Source: Urmitella timonensis (GTDB lineage: Bacteria; Actinomycetota; Actinomycetes; Actinomycetales; Actinomycetaceae). Taken from it: a DNA stretch of 64,000 nucleotides. Location: contig FQLW01000006.1 of the NCBI GenBank assembly GCA_900120415.1, forward strand, positions 992,001 through 1,056,000, read 5' to 3'. The notes beneath the pieces were generated by a model. It was not told the origin of the DNA. It searched no databases and saw nothing but the letters and a program-made list of their open reading frames with translations. Below are positions 34,461-43,051 of this stretch, piece after piece. Made by a program: the position numbers and the translations under genes. The first letter of the stretch is position 1. Every line of letters starts with the position of its first letter.

Positions 34461-35476
34461 CGAATCGAAAGCAACGCCTAATTCTCGGAATTATCTTAGC
34501 GTTAGCACTAGTCTGCTCAATAATAGTGGCTGTAATTGTGGGTGCTACGGATATTTCATTATCGGCAGCACTTGAAGGTATCGGTGCCACTCTGAGAAGA
34601 ACTACTGACACTGACGTTGACACTCAGATTATCGGCCAGGTGAGATTTCCCCGCGCTGTTTTGGGAGCAATCGTTGGTGCCGGCCTGGGTATATGCGGCC
34701 TAATAACCCAATCGCTACTGCGAAACCCATTGGGCGATCCCTATATTCTAGGTATTTCCTCCGGGGCCTCCACCGGCGCAGCAGCCGTCATAGTTTTCGG
34801 TACAACCAGCAATATCTTATCTGCATTGGGAATCACGTTCGGTGCCTTCCTGGGAGCAGTAGCCTCCATCCTGCTCGTCACCCTGCTAGCTTCTGCCGGA
34901 GGAAAAATCACTCCGACACGCATTATTTTTGCAGGTATGGCGGTAACTTACTTTTTCTCGGCAGTAACCAGCCTGATAACTCTAATGGCTAAAAACGCGG
35001 CTGGAACCAAATCGGTAATGTTCTGGATGCTCGGATCAATATCTAACGCCACCTGGCATGACTCCTTCATCGCCGGCAGCGTAGTAACTATTGCATTAAT
35101 TTGCTTCTCCATCTGGGGAAGACGGGTTGACATCCTTAACCTGGGAGACGATGCCGCAATCTCACTGGGTACCAGTCCTCGCCTCTATCGAAACCTCCTA
35201 TTCCTCATAGTGGCTCTCACTATAGCGGTACTTGTCTCCCTTACCGGCGCCATCGGATTCGTGGGCCTAGTTGTCCCTCATGCCGCGAAACAACTGGTAG
35301 GTTCCACCACTCGAGCTGCGTTACCTATCTCTGCCCTGGGAGGTGGACTTCTCGTCGTCATTGCCGACACCTGTACCCGCGTGGCTATAAGACCAGCGGA
35401 ACTACCTATCGGGATACTAACAGCCCTGGTAGGGACCCCTATGCTAATGGCTCTCATCAAGAAATATTCCAAATAG
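34454..35476 (+). CDS. Metallophore ABC importer permease, FecCD family
   Basis: The 340-residue protein has the FecCD/BtuC layout of about ten membrane helices, with family segments such as RFPRAVLGAIVGAGLGICG, RNPLGDPYILGISSGAS and the ATPase-contact region GFVGLVVPHAAKQLVG. A single permease gene is present, so it presumably forms a homodimer as BtuC does. It overlaps the peptidase gene and is followed by the binding protein and ATPase genes. Confidence 0.93.
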   Translation: MLTNRKQRLILGIILALALVCSIIVAVIVGATDISLSAALEGIGATLRRTTDTDVDTQIIGQVRFPRAVLGAIVGAGLGICGLITQSLLRNPLGDPYILGISSGASTGAAAVIVFGTTSNILSALGITFGAFLGAVASILLVTLLASAGGKITPTRIIFAGMAVTYFFSAVTSLITLMAKNAAGTKSVMFWMLGSISNATWHDSFIAGSVVTIALICFSIWGRRVDILNLGDDAAISLGTSPRLYRNLLFLIVALTIAVLVSLTGAIGFVGLVVPHAAKQLVGSTTRAALPISALGGGLLVVIADTCTRVAIRPAELPIGILTALVGTPMLMALIKKYSK

Positions 35477-35490
35477 AAAGGAAGAAAAGG

Positions 35491-36480
35491 ATGATCAAGA
35501 AACGAATTGCGGCTGGCCTGCTGGGTGTAAGCCTTGTAGCTGCCGCCCTCACTGGCTGCTCCGGGACAAAAGAATCGTCCAGCGCTGCTTCTGACCAACC
35601 TATTACAGTTAAAAACTGTGGGGTGGAAACGAAGTTTACTACCCCTCCTAAGAAAGTTGTTTCGATGGGAGTCACCGGTTTGGCGTACCTATTTGCTGCC
35701 GGAGCAGAAAAATCCATTGTTGGCCGCGCAAATGAATGGGGTGAAGAGCCGCCCTCCTGGATAGGTAAAAAAGCAGACGGAATCAAAGTGCTATCAACGG
35801 AATCCATTTCTATGGAAGCACTCATGAAATTGAAACCTGATCTTGCTTATGGTGGCGGATTCAGTTCCGAAACCACCGCTCCGAAAGCTGTAGCAGAAAA
35901 GGGAATCCCTGCCGTTGTAGATGCTACCGAGTGTAACTACTTCTATACAGATCAACAATCCGATGAATCGTTCAATACTACTTTGGCGGAGATTACTCAG
36001 CTAGGCAAAATCATGGGCACCTCCGAAAAAGCGGATGCCACAGTCAAGGAACTTAAAGAGAAACTAGAGCAAGTTAGTAATGAGAAAATCGGTAAAGAAC
36101 GCAAAGTTTCCTACGCCTACTACTACGGAGAAGGTCCCGAACTATTTAGTTACGGAAACAAAGGAGTCATGGGGGAAATAAATAAGACCCTTAACCTCGT
36201 CAGCGCTATCGACCCGAACTATCATCCGCACCAAGGCCCCATTGCTCCAGAAGCATTTGTTAAATCAGACCCCGATGTAATCATCTTGCTCACCGGAATG
36301 GGGGGCGCCACCAAAGATAGTTCAATGCAACGACTTGAAAGGATTCCTGGTTTCAAGGACATGAAAGCGGTTAAAAACGGCAACATTATCTACGCGGAAT
36401 CCGCAGTAGCTTATGCTTCCCCCACCGCGATTTATGGAACATTTGAACTTGCTGATCAGCTCAAGAAACTAGGAAAGTAA
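35491..36480 (+). CDS. Metallophore-binding lipoprotein, FecB/BtuF family
   Basis: The 329-residue protein has a lipoprotein signal peptide with lipobox LTGC (Cys near residue 24) and then the two-lobed helical-backbone binding-protein fold (PKKVVSMG near the start; LKPDLAYGGG; DPDVIILLTG; final FELADQL). It should hold the metal-peptide or another siderophore outside the cell for the adjacent permease. Ribosome binding site GAAAGGAAG precedes the ATG. Ligand identity is unknown; linkage to the YcaO genes suggests the cassette's own product. Confidence 0.92.
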   Translation: MIKKRIAAGLLGVSLVAAALTGCSGTKESSSAASDQPITVKNCGVETKFTTPPKKVVSMGVTGLAYLFAAGAEKSIVGRANEWGEEPPSWIGKKADGIKVLSTESISMEALMKLKPDLAYGGGFSSETTAPKAVAEKGIPAVVDATECNYFYTDQQSDESFNTTLAEITQLGKIMGTSEKADATVKELKEKLEQVSNEKIGKERKVSYAYYYGEGPELFSYGNKGVMGEINKTLNLVSAIDPNYHPHQGPIAPEAFVKSDPDVIILLTGMGGATKDSSMQRLERIPGFKDMKAVKNGNIIYAESAVAYASPTAIYGTFELADQLKKLGK

Positions 36481-36484
36481 ACGA

Positions 36485-37264
36485 ATGAATGATTCTCCCC
36501 TTACGATAGAAAAAGCTAGCGTTCATTTCGGTGACACCAAAGTTCTTGACGGGGTCTCCTTCGAGGTATCTCAAGGTAAAATTTTAGGTATCGCTGGTCC
36601 TAATGGTTCCGGGAAAACTACCCTCATGAGAGCTATGTTCGCTGCACAAAAACTATCGGAGGGGAGAATTCTCCTCAGTGGGCAACCTTTAAACCAAATG
36701 CGTCCCGGTCAGGTTGCCCGGCGTATCGCAGTCGTTTCCCAATTTGAGCATGACATGGAAAGAACCCGCGTGCTCGATATTGTTCTCCTGGGACGATCCC
36801 CGCATCGTAAAGACATCCAAGGATATAGCGCAGCAGATCGAAAAATTTGTCAAGAAGCTCTCCACGCTGTTGGAATGAGCTATGCACAAGACCGCTACGT
36901 GGATACCCTTTCCGGTGGCGAACGTCAACGGGTACTAATTGCTCGCTCCCTCGCCCAACAGTGCAAATGTACGCTTCTAGACGAACCCACCAATCACCTA
37001 GACGTAAAGTACCAACACCAAATTCTTAGCATCATTAAGAAAGTTAGCGATACAGCCGTCATAATTTTGCATGACCTTAACCTGGTAACCCGCTACTGCG
37101 ACCAGGCAATTATTCTTAAAAATGGACGCCTGCACACACAAGGTATCCCCGAGGATATTCTCACTCCTGAACTCATCCACGATGTTTATGGAGTAAGCGC
37201 CAAAGAAGTCCAAGACGGAAACGTCAAACAATTTATTTTCAAACCATTGCCATCCACCACCTGA
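36485..37264 (+). CDS. Metallophore ABC importer ATPase, FecE family
   Basis: The 259-residue ATPase has Walker A GPNGSGKTT, signature LSGGERQR, Walker B CTLLDEPTNHLD and switch His in ILHDLN, the usual FecE/BtuD pattern. It starts 4 bp after the binding-protein gene and completes the importer. About 110 bp after its stop a broken KilA-N fragment and the right 368-bp repeat begin, so it is the last gene of the cassette. Confidence 0.94.
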   Translation: MNDSPLTIEKASVHFGDTKVLDGVSFEVSQGKILGIAGPNGSGKTTLMRAMFAAQKLSEGRILLSGQPLNQMRPGQVARRIAVVSQFEHDMERTRVLDIVLLGRSPHRKDIQGYSAADRKICQEALHAVGMSYAQDRYVDTLSGGERQRVLIARSLAQQCKCTLLDEPTNHLDVKYQHQILSIIKKVSDTAVIILHDLNLVTRYCDQAIILKNGRLHTQGIPEDILTPELIHDVYGVSAKEVQDGNVKQFIFKPLPSTT

Positions 37265-37374
37265 CAGGTGAGCTAATGTCTCAGGCTCTAACGGTGTACT
37301 GTAACCAGGAAAACACGCCCTCAACTGTGACCACGACCTTAGTAACCCAATCAACCGGTGACAGAGCGGTGGTA

Positions 37375-37488
37375 TACGATCTTGCAGTGAAGAAAACTGA
37401 CAGAGCTGCCATTGCCCTTGGTAACTGGATGCGCAACCGTAATACTGTTGAGTTCCTGGGAATTTGGCAGATTTCAAATAGTCCCGAT
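37375..37488 (+). pseudogene. KilA-N gene fragment cut at the repeat junction
   Basis: About 114 bp encode DLAVKKTDRAAIALGNWMRN and continue through RNTVEFLGIWQISNSPD, clearly related (about 85 percent at DNA level by eye) to residues 8-45 of the KilA-N protein at 25037. The similarity stops exactly at the right repeat (37489). There is no family-like N-terminus and the open frame then reads antisense into the CDF gene. It is a remnant of a second KilA-N gene destroyed by recombination. Confidence 0.85.
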
Positions 37489-37856
37489 TTGGGGGCAACC
37501 TCTTTGCTGGGGGGGATTAACCCTTTGGGGGTTAATGCTTTAAGAGTTCATGGGCAGCGTGCCCTTCGGGTTCGATTTGAAAAGTGCAGTGTTCGATTTT
37601 TCGTGGGAAATGAGTTTTCATACAGGTTTCTACCTGGTGTAATACTTCGAGGGCGTGTCCGTCTTTATAACACTGTTTAGCTATGATGATATGGGCTGAC
37701 AGTAATACAGTGTGGGAATTTAGGGGCCATACGTGCAGGTCGTGAAGTCCGGTAACATGGTCTACCCGCAAAATATGTTGGCGAATCTCGGCTACGTTTA
37801 GTTCCTTGGGGGCGCGGTCAAGCAAAATCTCCCCTGCATCTTTGAGTAGTTTATAG
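37489..37856. repeat. Right copy of 368-bp direct repeat
   Basis: Matches 26746-27113 over its full length by eye. This copy is continuous with the intact CDF gene, so it is the original context; the left copy is the duplicate. Confidence 0.95.
37516..37536. terminator. Hairpin downstream of the CDF gene
   Basis: ATTAACCC (37516-37523), loop TTTGG, GGGTTAAT (37529-37536). It overlaps the CDF stop codon and is present in both repeat copies. No strong T-run, so terminator function is tentative. Confidence 0.5.
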
Positions 37857-38437
37857 CCGCGGGGCAACATGGCGGCAGCGATTAACAGAGAAATAACGGC
37901 ATCAAAGCGGTTAATCCCAGTTAAACGAGTAACTATCCCTCCAGCAATTACCCCAACCGAGGAAATAGCATCTACGGTCACCTCTAGAAAGGCTGCGCGA
38001 ATGTTTAAGTTATCCCGGTGACGTCCCGCCATTACCAGCATCGAAAGCAAGTTTCCCAGCAGACCCGCCACCGCCCAGGCTGCCATCTGGGTGCCATCAA
38101 CCGGAATAGGGGTGATTAAATGCGCAATCCCCTCATATCCAATGACAGCGCAAATGATGATAATCATGCCCGCCTGGATTCCGCCAGCAATTGCTTCTAA
38201 CCGGGCATAACCATAGGTTAGAGCGTCCGTACTAGGGCGGGTCATTAAAGTGGCGGTAAAAGCAGCCAGTAATAGCCCCACAGAATCGATTGCCACATGA
38301 CCGGTATCGGCAGCTAAAGCCAAAGAATGAGATAAAACCGCCCCGACTAGCTGGGCGAGAAGCACCCCAAAAGTTATCGCAGCTGCGATTAATAGCCGGG
38401 TACGAGTAGAGCCGGTGGTCGGAGAATGCTGATGCAA
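37532..38437 (-). CDS. Cation diffusion facilitator metal exporter (ZitB-like)
   Basis: The 301-residue protein has six membrane helices and a C-terminal cytoplasmic metal-binding domain, the standard CDF layout. Metal-site residues are seen in helix 2 (HVAID, HxxxD) and helix 5 (EVTVD, in the AFLEV-xx-D form common in actinobacterial members). It exports divalent cations, probably zinc or a similar metal, in exchange for protons. Histidines at the start (MHQHS) may bind metal. Its last about 108 codons form the 368-bp direct repeat. Confidence 0.92.
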   Translation of the reverse strand: MHQHSPTTGSTRTRLLIAAAITFGVLLAQLVGAVLSHSLALAADTGHVAIDSVGLLLAAFTATLMTRPSTDALTYGYARLEAIAGGIQAGMIIIICAVIGYEGIAHLITPIPVDGTQMAAWAVAGLLGNLLSMLVMAGRHRDNLNIRAAFLEVTVDAISSVGVIAGGIVTRLTGINRFDAVISLLIAAAMLPRGYKLLKDAGEILLDRAPKELNVAEIRQHILRVDHVTGLHDLHVWPLNSHTVLLSAHIIIAKQCYKDGHALEVLHQVETCMKTHFPRKIEHCTFQIEPEGHAAHELLKH

Positions 38438-38552
38438 AGTTGTAACCTCTCGAATTGGGCAGTACCTGATAGTTAAGGTCGATACTTATTTAACCACACG
38501 GCTTTTCAACATTTAACCCCCACTCTCACATAGCTAAATAAAACATGTAAGA

Positions 38553-39473
38553 ATGATAAATATGTCGTCAAGTAACACTCCGGCGCTGCGTGGATGGCGT
38601 CATCTGTTTTCTGGTAAAGAACGAGAAATCTATTACCCTGCGGGACAATCAACTTATGATTCAGAAACGGTTCTAATAGTTGCTACTGACCGTTTTAGCG
38701 CCTATGGTCAGGTTTTCCCTACGGAAATTCCCGGAAAAGGTCTTGCTCTAACCCAGCTAACGACCTGGTGGTTAGAACAGCTAGGGGACTGTATCCCAAA
38801 TCATTTTCTGTCTACTTCCTCAGTGCCCGAGATGGTAGCGGGTCGTGCCATGATTTGCCGTCATCTCGATATGTACCCTTTGGAATGTCACGTATCCGGC
38901 TACCTAGTAGGGCAGGCATGGCGCGAATATCAAGAAAAAGGCACAATCGCTGGGGTGCGTATGCCGGAGGGCTTACAGCGCGATCAAAAACTAGACAAAC
39001 CAGTGTTTAACCCGGTAGCTAAAACTCAGATGGGTAGGCACGATAACAATGTTTCTTGGGAAGCATTACAGTCCCTGGTTGGTAGTGGACGGGTAGATAA
39101 AATAATCGAGTATTCCCTAGACCTTTATGACCGAGCCGCTAAAATCGCCTGGGAACGGGGAGTTATTTTAGGCTCCACCAAGTTTGAGTTCGGTTCAGCT
39201 CTGCCTTATGGCGGAGAGGCGGTGGTGTTAGGAGACGAGGTTCTCACTCCCGATTCTTCGCGGTTTTGGAATGCCGATAGCTACCAGGTGGGTAAACCCA
39301 ACCCGCAACTAGATTCCCAAATGTTACGTGACTGGGTGGATTCTGAAGAATGTCATTGGCAGCCGTACAAGTTGCAAACTCCCCCGGAGATTCCGGAATC
39401 TGTGGTGCAGCAGACAGCTAATCGCTATCAAGAGATTTATGAAACTTTAACTGGACGTACTCTCAACGAGTAG
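38553..39473 (+). CDS. purC: Phosphoribosylaminoimidazole-succinocarboxamide synthase
   Basis: PurC joins aspartate to CAIR in purine synthesis. The 306-residue protein shows SGKEREIYYP, LIVATDRFSAYGQVFP, the CHVSGYLVGQAWREY segment and IAWERGVILGSTKFEFG. Two ATGs (38553, 38562) are possible starts; no clear ribosome binding site precedes them, and TAAGAATGATAAAT upstream could be a promoter for a leaderless transcript. It stands alone, with no other purine gene beside it. Confidence 0.93.
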   Translation: MINMSSSNTPALRGWRHLFSGKEREIYYPAGQSTYDSETVLIVATDRFSAYGQVFPTEIPGKGLALTQLTTWWLEQLGDCIPNHFLSTSSVPEMVAGRAMICRHLDMYPLECHVSGYLVGQAWREYQEKGTIAGVRMPEGLQRDQKLDKPVFNPVAKTQMGRHDNNVSWEALQSLVGSGRVDKIIEYSLDLYDRAAKIAWERGVILGSTKFEFGSALPYGGEAVVLGDEVLTPDSSRFWNADSYQVGKPNPQLDSQMLRDWVDSEECHWQPYKLQTPPEIPESVVQQTANRYQEIYETLTGRTLNE

Positions 39474-39538
39474 CGGATTATCTATTAACAAGTTTATTCC
39501 ACAGCTTTTGCAGCGGTTATTAAATAAGCTAACAACCC

Positions 39539-39560
39539 TGTGGATAAAATCTGTGGATAA
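39539..39560. repeat. Two DnaA-box-like sequences (TGTGGATAA)
   Basis: TGTGGATAA at 39539-39547 and again at 39552-39560, each equal to the consensus DnaA box TTATCCACA on the other strand. Two variants TGGGGATAA follow at 39704-39712 and 39714-39722. They lie in a 343-bp gene-free stretch after purC. Confidence 0.55.
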
Positions 39561-39609
39561 CTTTTTCCTTGAGTTTATCTATAAGGGTTCTGTCAAATTA
39601 TTATTGCTC

Positions 39610-39632
39610 ACCCTCAAGTAAACCTTGAGGGT
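39610..39632. terminator. Hairpin after purC
   Basis: ACCCTCAAG (39610-39618), loop TAAAC, CTTGAGGGT (39624-39632), a perfect 9-bp stem. It may end purC transcription, though it lies about 137 bp after the stop and lacks a strong T-run. Confidence 0.4.
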
Positions 39633-39734
39633 ATGGGCGGTTTTGTGTGTTGCCGCAGCTCTTTAGGCTGCGAGATTGTTAGTTGGGGTATTTACCCTAA
39701 TCCTGGGGATAACTGGGGATAACCAGCAGGAAAA

Positions 39735-39773
39735 GAGGGCGGATTCGGCAACTAATTTACCGAATCCGCCCTC
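39735..39773. terminator. Bidirectional terminator
   Basis: A perfect 14-bp stem GAGGGCGGATTCGG (39735-39748) and its complement (39760-39773), preceded by AAAA and followed by GATTAAAA. It serves the convergent GlsB-like gene and possibly purC. Confidence 0.75.
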
Positions 39774-39816
39774 GATTAAAATCCTTATCAGCGTGTCAAA
39801 CGCTAAGGCTCAAAGA

Positions 39817-40071
39817 CTAGCCATTCTTGGGGCGTCCCCGCAGACCCAAGTACAAGGAAATCAGAGCCACCGCGATTACAATCGCAACAATGAAGCTAAT
39901 TACCGAATGACCATCACCAATTAGTTTAACGAGCAGCCAATCAGACAGCCCCGCAGAAACCATACCGATAATAATGGTGATTAGCATCCCCATGTTTTGC
40001 TCGCCCTTCATAAATAGCCGAGCTAAAGCGCCAATAATACCGCCAGCAATAATTGCACCAATCCAACCCAT
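39817..40071 (-). CDS. GlsB/YeaQ/YmgE-family membrane protein
   Basis: The 84-residue protein has three hydrophobic helices and the family's Gly-rich first helix (MGWIGAIIAGGIIGALARLFMKG). Members are annotated as transglycosylase-associated proteins and are often stress-induced, but a biochemical role is not established. Ribosome binding site AGGAGAAG precedes the ATG. It is a single gene. Confidence 0.85.
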   Translation of the reverse strand: MGWIGAIIAGGIIGALARLFMKGEQNMGMLITIIIGMVSAGLSDWLLVKLIGDGHSVISFIVAIVIAVALISLYLGLRGRPKNG

Positions 40072-40257
40072 AGTCTTCTCCTGTATTAATCGTGATTTCT
40101 CTTCGTAAATCGTTGGTTGTACCTTTCCGGTTTAACACTTCCCTGCAGGAAATGTCCAAGGTTATCGCTAGTAATGAAAAAACTATCAGCTGCACTCCTT
40201 ATGCCACGAATGCTGTAAAACCAGCCTTCACCTGCTAATTAAGTTGCGTGAAGGTGG

Positions 40258-41091
40258 CTATGAATCCAAATCCACGAATAGGGCGCGGTGATCAGAAATC
40301 GGCATTTTAATATTTTCGACCGATACCACCTGACAGTGAGGGGGTGCTAGAACGTGATCTATTTGAAAACTGGGTTGGTTCGCAGGATAAGTCAAAGCAT
40401 CAGCGATAGTTAAATAGGGAAACATATCACGTACCGCATCATTACGTAAATTGAAATCCCCAGCTAGCACTGGGGTAGCGCTACCAGCTAAAGCACATAA
40501 ACCCTGCCAAGAGCGACCTAGCTGATTTGCCGCAGTAACAGACCCTAACTCCAGGTGCGTGCAACCCAGCAGGAAGCTACCCTGCTTAGTTAAAACCTCT
40601 GCCCCTAATAGGTTGCGGGTTTGTCCCCCATAAAAACTCCAGTTGCGCATATCCCAGCCGTTAATAGTGATGCGAGGCGGAGCTGCTCCCAGTTTTGCAC
40701 TCACCCAGCGGCGCACCGGATGCGGGGTGAGAATCCCCAGCCCGTATCCACCAACCAAAGGACGGTCAGCGCGAAAAGGGTTAAATAGATTTGTCTTTAC
40801 AGATTTGGGAAGCGCAACCGGCAAGCGCACCCCTAAAACTACCTGACCGGCAAAAAACCCTAAAAAACGATAATGCCAGCTAGTCCCAGTTTCCTGACTT
40901 AAAGCATGGGCAAGGGCGCGAGTTTGGTTAGTAAAACCAGTGTGTAGCTGATAAAAATCAACTTCTTGCAGGCAAATAGCGTCAGCTTGGTAAGAAGCAA
41001 ACTGCTTAGCCAAATCGCGCCAACAATCCTGGCTCGGCTCTACGCCCTTAGCAGGAGTGCCATGTTGCAGATTAGCGCTGATAATCCGCAT
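40258..41091 (-). CDS. Endonuclease/exonuclease/phosphatase-family hydrolase
   Basis: The 277-residue protein shows the EEP fold: N-terminal [10 protein letters not shown], metal-binding CLQEVDFYQ, central [16 protein letters not shown], and the final SDHRALFVD with the catalytic histidine. Members hydrolyse phosphodiesters in nucleic acids, lipids or signalling molecules; the substrate is unknown here. No signal peptide. Its start overlaps the end of msrB by 20 bases. Confidence 0.87.
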   Translation of the reverse strand: MRIISANLQHGTPAKGVEPSQDCWRDLAKQFASYQADAICLQEVDFYQLHTGFTNQTRALAHALSQETGTSWHYRFLGFFAGQVVLGVRLPVALPKSVKTNLFNPFRADRPLVGGYGLGILTPHPVRRWVSAKLGAAPPRITINGWDMRNWSFYGGQTRNLLGAEVLTKQGSFLLGCTHLELGSVTAANQLGRSWQGLCALAGSATPVLAGDFNLRNDAVRDMFPYLTIADALTYPANQPSFQIDHVLAPPHCQVVSVENIKMPISDHRALFVDLDS

Positions 41092-41494
41092 TATCGTCCG
41101 CCTTGAAGTCTAGGCAGATAGAGTTAATGCAATAGCGCTGCCCCCCAGGCATATCGGGAGCGTCCTCGAATACGTGCCCCAGGTGGCTTTCACAGTTAGC
41201 GCACCGCACCTCGGTTCTAATCATCCCATGCGAAGAATCCTGGTGATAGGTGACTGCTGCGTCCTCGGGTCGGAAAAATGCGGGCCAACCACAATGAGAA
41301 TCAAACTTGGTGGTGGAGCTAAAGAGCTGTGCCCCACAGGCTCGGCAACGATAAATTCCTTCCCGATTTTCATGGAGATACTCTCCGGTTCCGGGGCGCT
41401 CAGTACCTGCTTCGCGCAAAACGTGATACTCGTTTGCGTCTAGACGCTGACGCCAATCGGCCTCGCTCGCGGTGTGAGGATCAAAGTTACTCAT
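41072..41494 (-). CDS. msrB: Peptide-methionine (R)-S-oxide reductase
   Basis: MsrB repairs R-methionine sulfoxide in proteins. The 140-residue protein has two CxxC zinc motifs (CRACG and CANC), the GWPAFF substrate segment and the catalytic cysteine in RYCINSI. It lies between mscS and the EEP hydrolase gene on the minus strand, overlapping the latter. Confidence 0.95.
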   Translation of the reverse strand: MSNFDPHTASEADWRQRLDANEYHVLREAGTERPGTGEYLHENREGIYRCRACGAQLFSSTTKFDSHCGWPAFFRPEDAAVTYHQDSSHGMIRTEVRCANCESHLGHVFEDAPDMPGGQRYCINSICLDFKADDNADYQR

Positions 41495-41502
41495 TTGGAA
41501 TC

Positions 41503-42687
41503 TTAACCTTTCTGTGGATTGTTTTCGCCAGCCAACTTACGTGCCAGGCGGTGTACTTCTTCATCGGAACGTTCACGGCTCAGGTAACGAACCTCTTGCG
41601 GTTGAATTCGGCGGGAAACTAGCGCCCAGGGGACTTCTTTCACTAACCATTGAATTAATTGTTCTCGCAGGTAACAGCGAAGTATCCAAAGGTTAGAGCT
41701 GTCGGCAGCGGAAACAGAAATCCGGACTGTCTGGCAATCGGGGCTCATATCAGAGACTTCGACGCTAGCGCTGCGACCATCCCAAAGTTCGGTGCCGGAA
41801 AGCAATAAATCAACTTGAGCGCGAATCGAATCGATAGGCGCGGAATAATCCAATTGCAGTTCCACTATCCCTAACTGCTGACTATGTTTGCGTGTCCAAT
41901 TCTCAAATTTCTGTTGGGTGAAATGCGTAGAGGGAACAATCATTCGCCGCTCATCATAGAGGCTCAACACCACGTAGGTAAGCGTAATTTCCTCTACTGT
42001 CCCCAGTTCTTTAGTGCCGTCTAACCCCGGAACCTGAACTTTGTCCCCTACCCGCAGAGCATCCGATAGGGCGAGCTGTAAACCAGCAAACACGTTAGCC
42101 AAAGTAGATTGAGCAGCCAAGGTAGCCACAATCGAGGCGACACCGGCAGAAGCCAACATAGAGCTCATTGCCACCTGAGCCGAGGGGAAAGTCAAAATAG
42201 CGCTAGCAATTCCCACCACCACTACAACTGCTTGTAAAACCCGGCGAATAACTTGCGCCTGAGTAAGCATCTTAGAGCGGTTGCGAGAAGGCTTATCTTG
42301 GTTAGCTTTGACCGCCACGTCCTCTATCAGATAGCAGATGCGCGTAGTGAGGAACGTTAATACCAAAATAACCGCTATCAGCAGTCCATGGCTAAACCGC
42401 CCAATGCCAGTCGAACTCTCGATATTTAGACCCGAGGTAGTGTATTTCCAGCCCAAATAGGCACCGAGGATAATCATCGTCAGGTAAAAGGCGCGGGTGG
42501 CGCGGTCGAGAATCAGTTTAGTGAGTGGCTCGCGCCTGGCGAGTAGTTTCAAAATTGCGGTAGTGATTAGCGCCAAGATAATCCCGGCGACTACCCCTAT
42601 CCCCATACCGGCCAGACTGGTTAGCCAGTCGAATACTTGCTCGACAGTTTCGTCAGACGGGGAAGCCTCCCAAGGGTGCAGCTGCAT
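41503..42687 (-). CDS. Small-conductance mechanosensitive channel (MscS family)
   Basis: The 394-residue protein has membrane helices in the first about 190 residues, the pore-lining helix ([20 protein letters not shown]), the following [18 protein letters not shown] region and a soluble C-terminal part. MscS channels release solutes on hypo-osmotic shock. It is first in a minus-strand group with msrB (8 bp gap) and the EEP gene. Confidence 0.92.
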   Translation of the reverse strand: MQLHPWEASPSDETVEQVFDWLTSLAGMGIGVVAGIILALITTAILKLLARREPLTKLILDRATRAFYLTMIILGAYLGWKYTTSGLNIESSTGIGRFSHGLLIAVILVLTFLTTRICYLIEDVAVKANQDKPSRNRSKMLTQAQVIRRVLQAVVVVVGIASAILTFPSAQVAMSSMLASAGVASIVATLAAQSTLANVFAGLQLALSDALRVGDKVQVPGLDGTKELGTVEEITLTYVVLSLYDERRMIVPSTHFTQQKFENWTRKHSQQLGIVELQLDYSAPIDSIRAQVDLLLSGTELWDGRSASVEVSDMSPDCQTVRISVSAADSSNLWILRCYLREQLIQWLVKEVPWALVSRRIQPQEVRYLSRERSDEEVHRLARKLAGENNPQKG

Positions 42688-42852
42688 ACCTCTAGATTAC
42701 GGTTTGCGGCTAAAAAATGCAGTTCTTGAAGAGTAAAATAGAGGGTAGATCGCAGTTGTGAGAGGCTTCATAGGAAATCGCTTTGCCTTTGCTTGCCTTT
42801 GCCCGGTAAAGTTATTCAAGTCTGAGCCGAGGTCTTTGGACCAGGCCGCGAG

Positions 42853-42925
42853 GCCCCCATCGTCTAGAGGCCTAGGACACCGCCCTTTCACGGCGGCGGC
42901 ACGGGTTCGAATCCCGTTGGGGGTA
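42853..42925 (+). tRNA. tRNA-Glu (anticodon TTC)
   Basis: A 73-nt cloverleaf: acceptor GCCCCCA pairs with TGGGGGT (one G-U), D-arm CGTCTAGAGGCCTAGGAC, anticodon stem CCGCC/GGCGG with loop CTTTCAC (anticodon TTC), T-arm CGGGTTCGAATCCCG. No encoded CCA. This tRNA also feeds HemA. Confidence 0.95.
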
Positions 42926-42959
42926 CGATCTGCCGGAAGGTGGAAACATAAAAGAATAT

Positions 42960-43033
42960 GGCCCAGTGGCGCAGTTGGTTAGCGCGCCGCCCTGTCACGG
43001 CGGAGGTCGCGGGTTCAAGTCCCGTCTGGGTCG
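42960..43033 (+). tRNA. tRNA-Asp (anticodon GTC)
   Basis: A 74-nt cloverleaf: acceptor GGCCCAG with CTGGGTC, D-arm GCGCAGTTGGTTAGCGC, anticodon loop CTGTCAC in a CCGCC/GGCGG stem, T-arm CGGGTTCAAGTCCCG, discriminator G. No encoded CCA. Confidence 0.95.
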
Positions 43034-43051
43034 CAGGTCTTATCGACCCTA

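Larger units (their letters stand above)
39474..39816. other. Gene-free region with DnaA-like boxes and two hairpins
   Basis: This 343-bp region after purC holds two perfect and two one-mismatch DnaA-box-like 9-mers, an AT-rich stretch (about 39560-39605) and two inverted repeats. No dnaA or dnaN gene is nearby, so it is not evidently the chromosome origin. Confidence 0.5.

Noticed and set aside
37276..37680. An open frame of 134 codons after the Fec ATPase gene
   Set aside because: It is a chimera: a KilA-N fragment that runs into the antisense strand of the CDF gene at the repeat junction. No family-like start; called as a pseudogene fragment instead.
39474..39816. Chromosomal origin of replication
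   Set aside because: Only two perfect DnaA boxes and no dnaA, dnaN, parA or rpmH nearby. Kept as a finding of DnaA-like sites, not as oriC.
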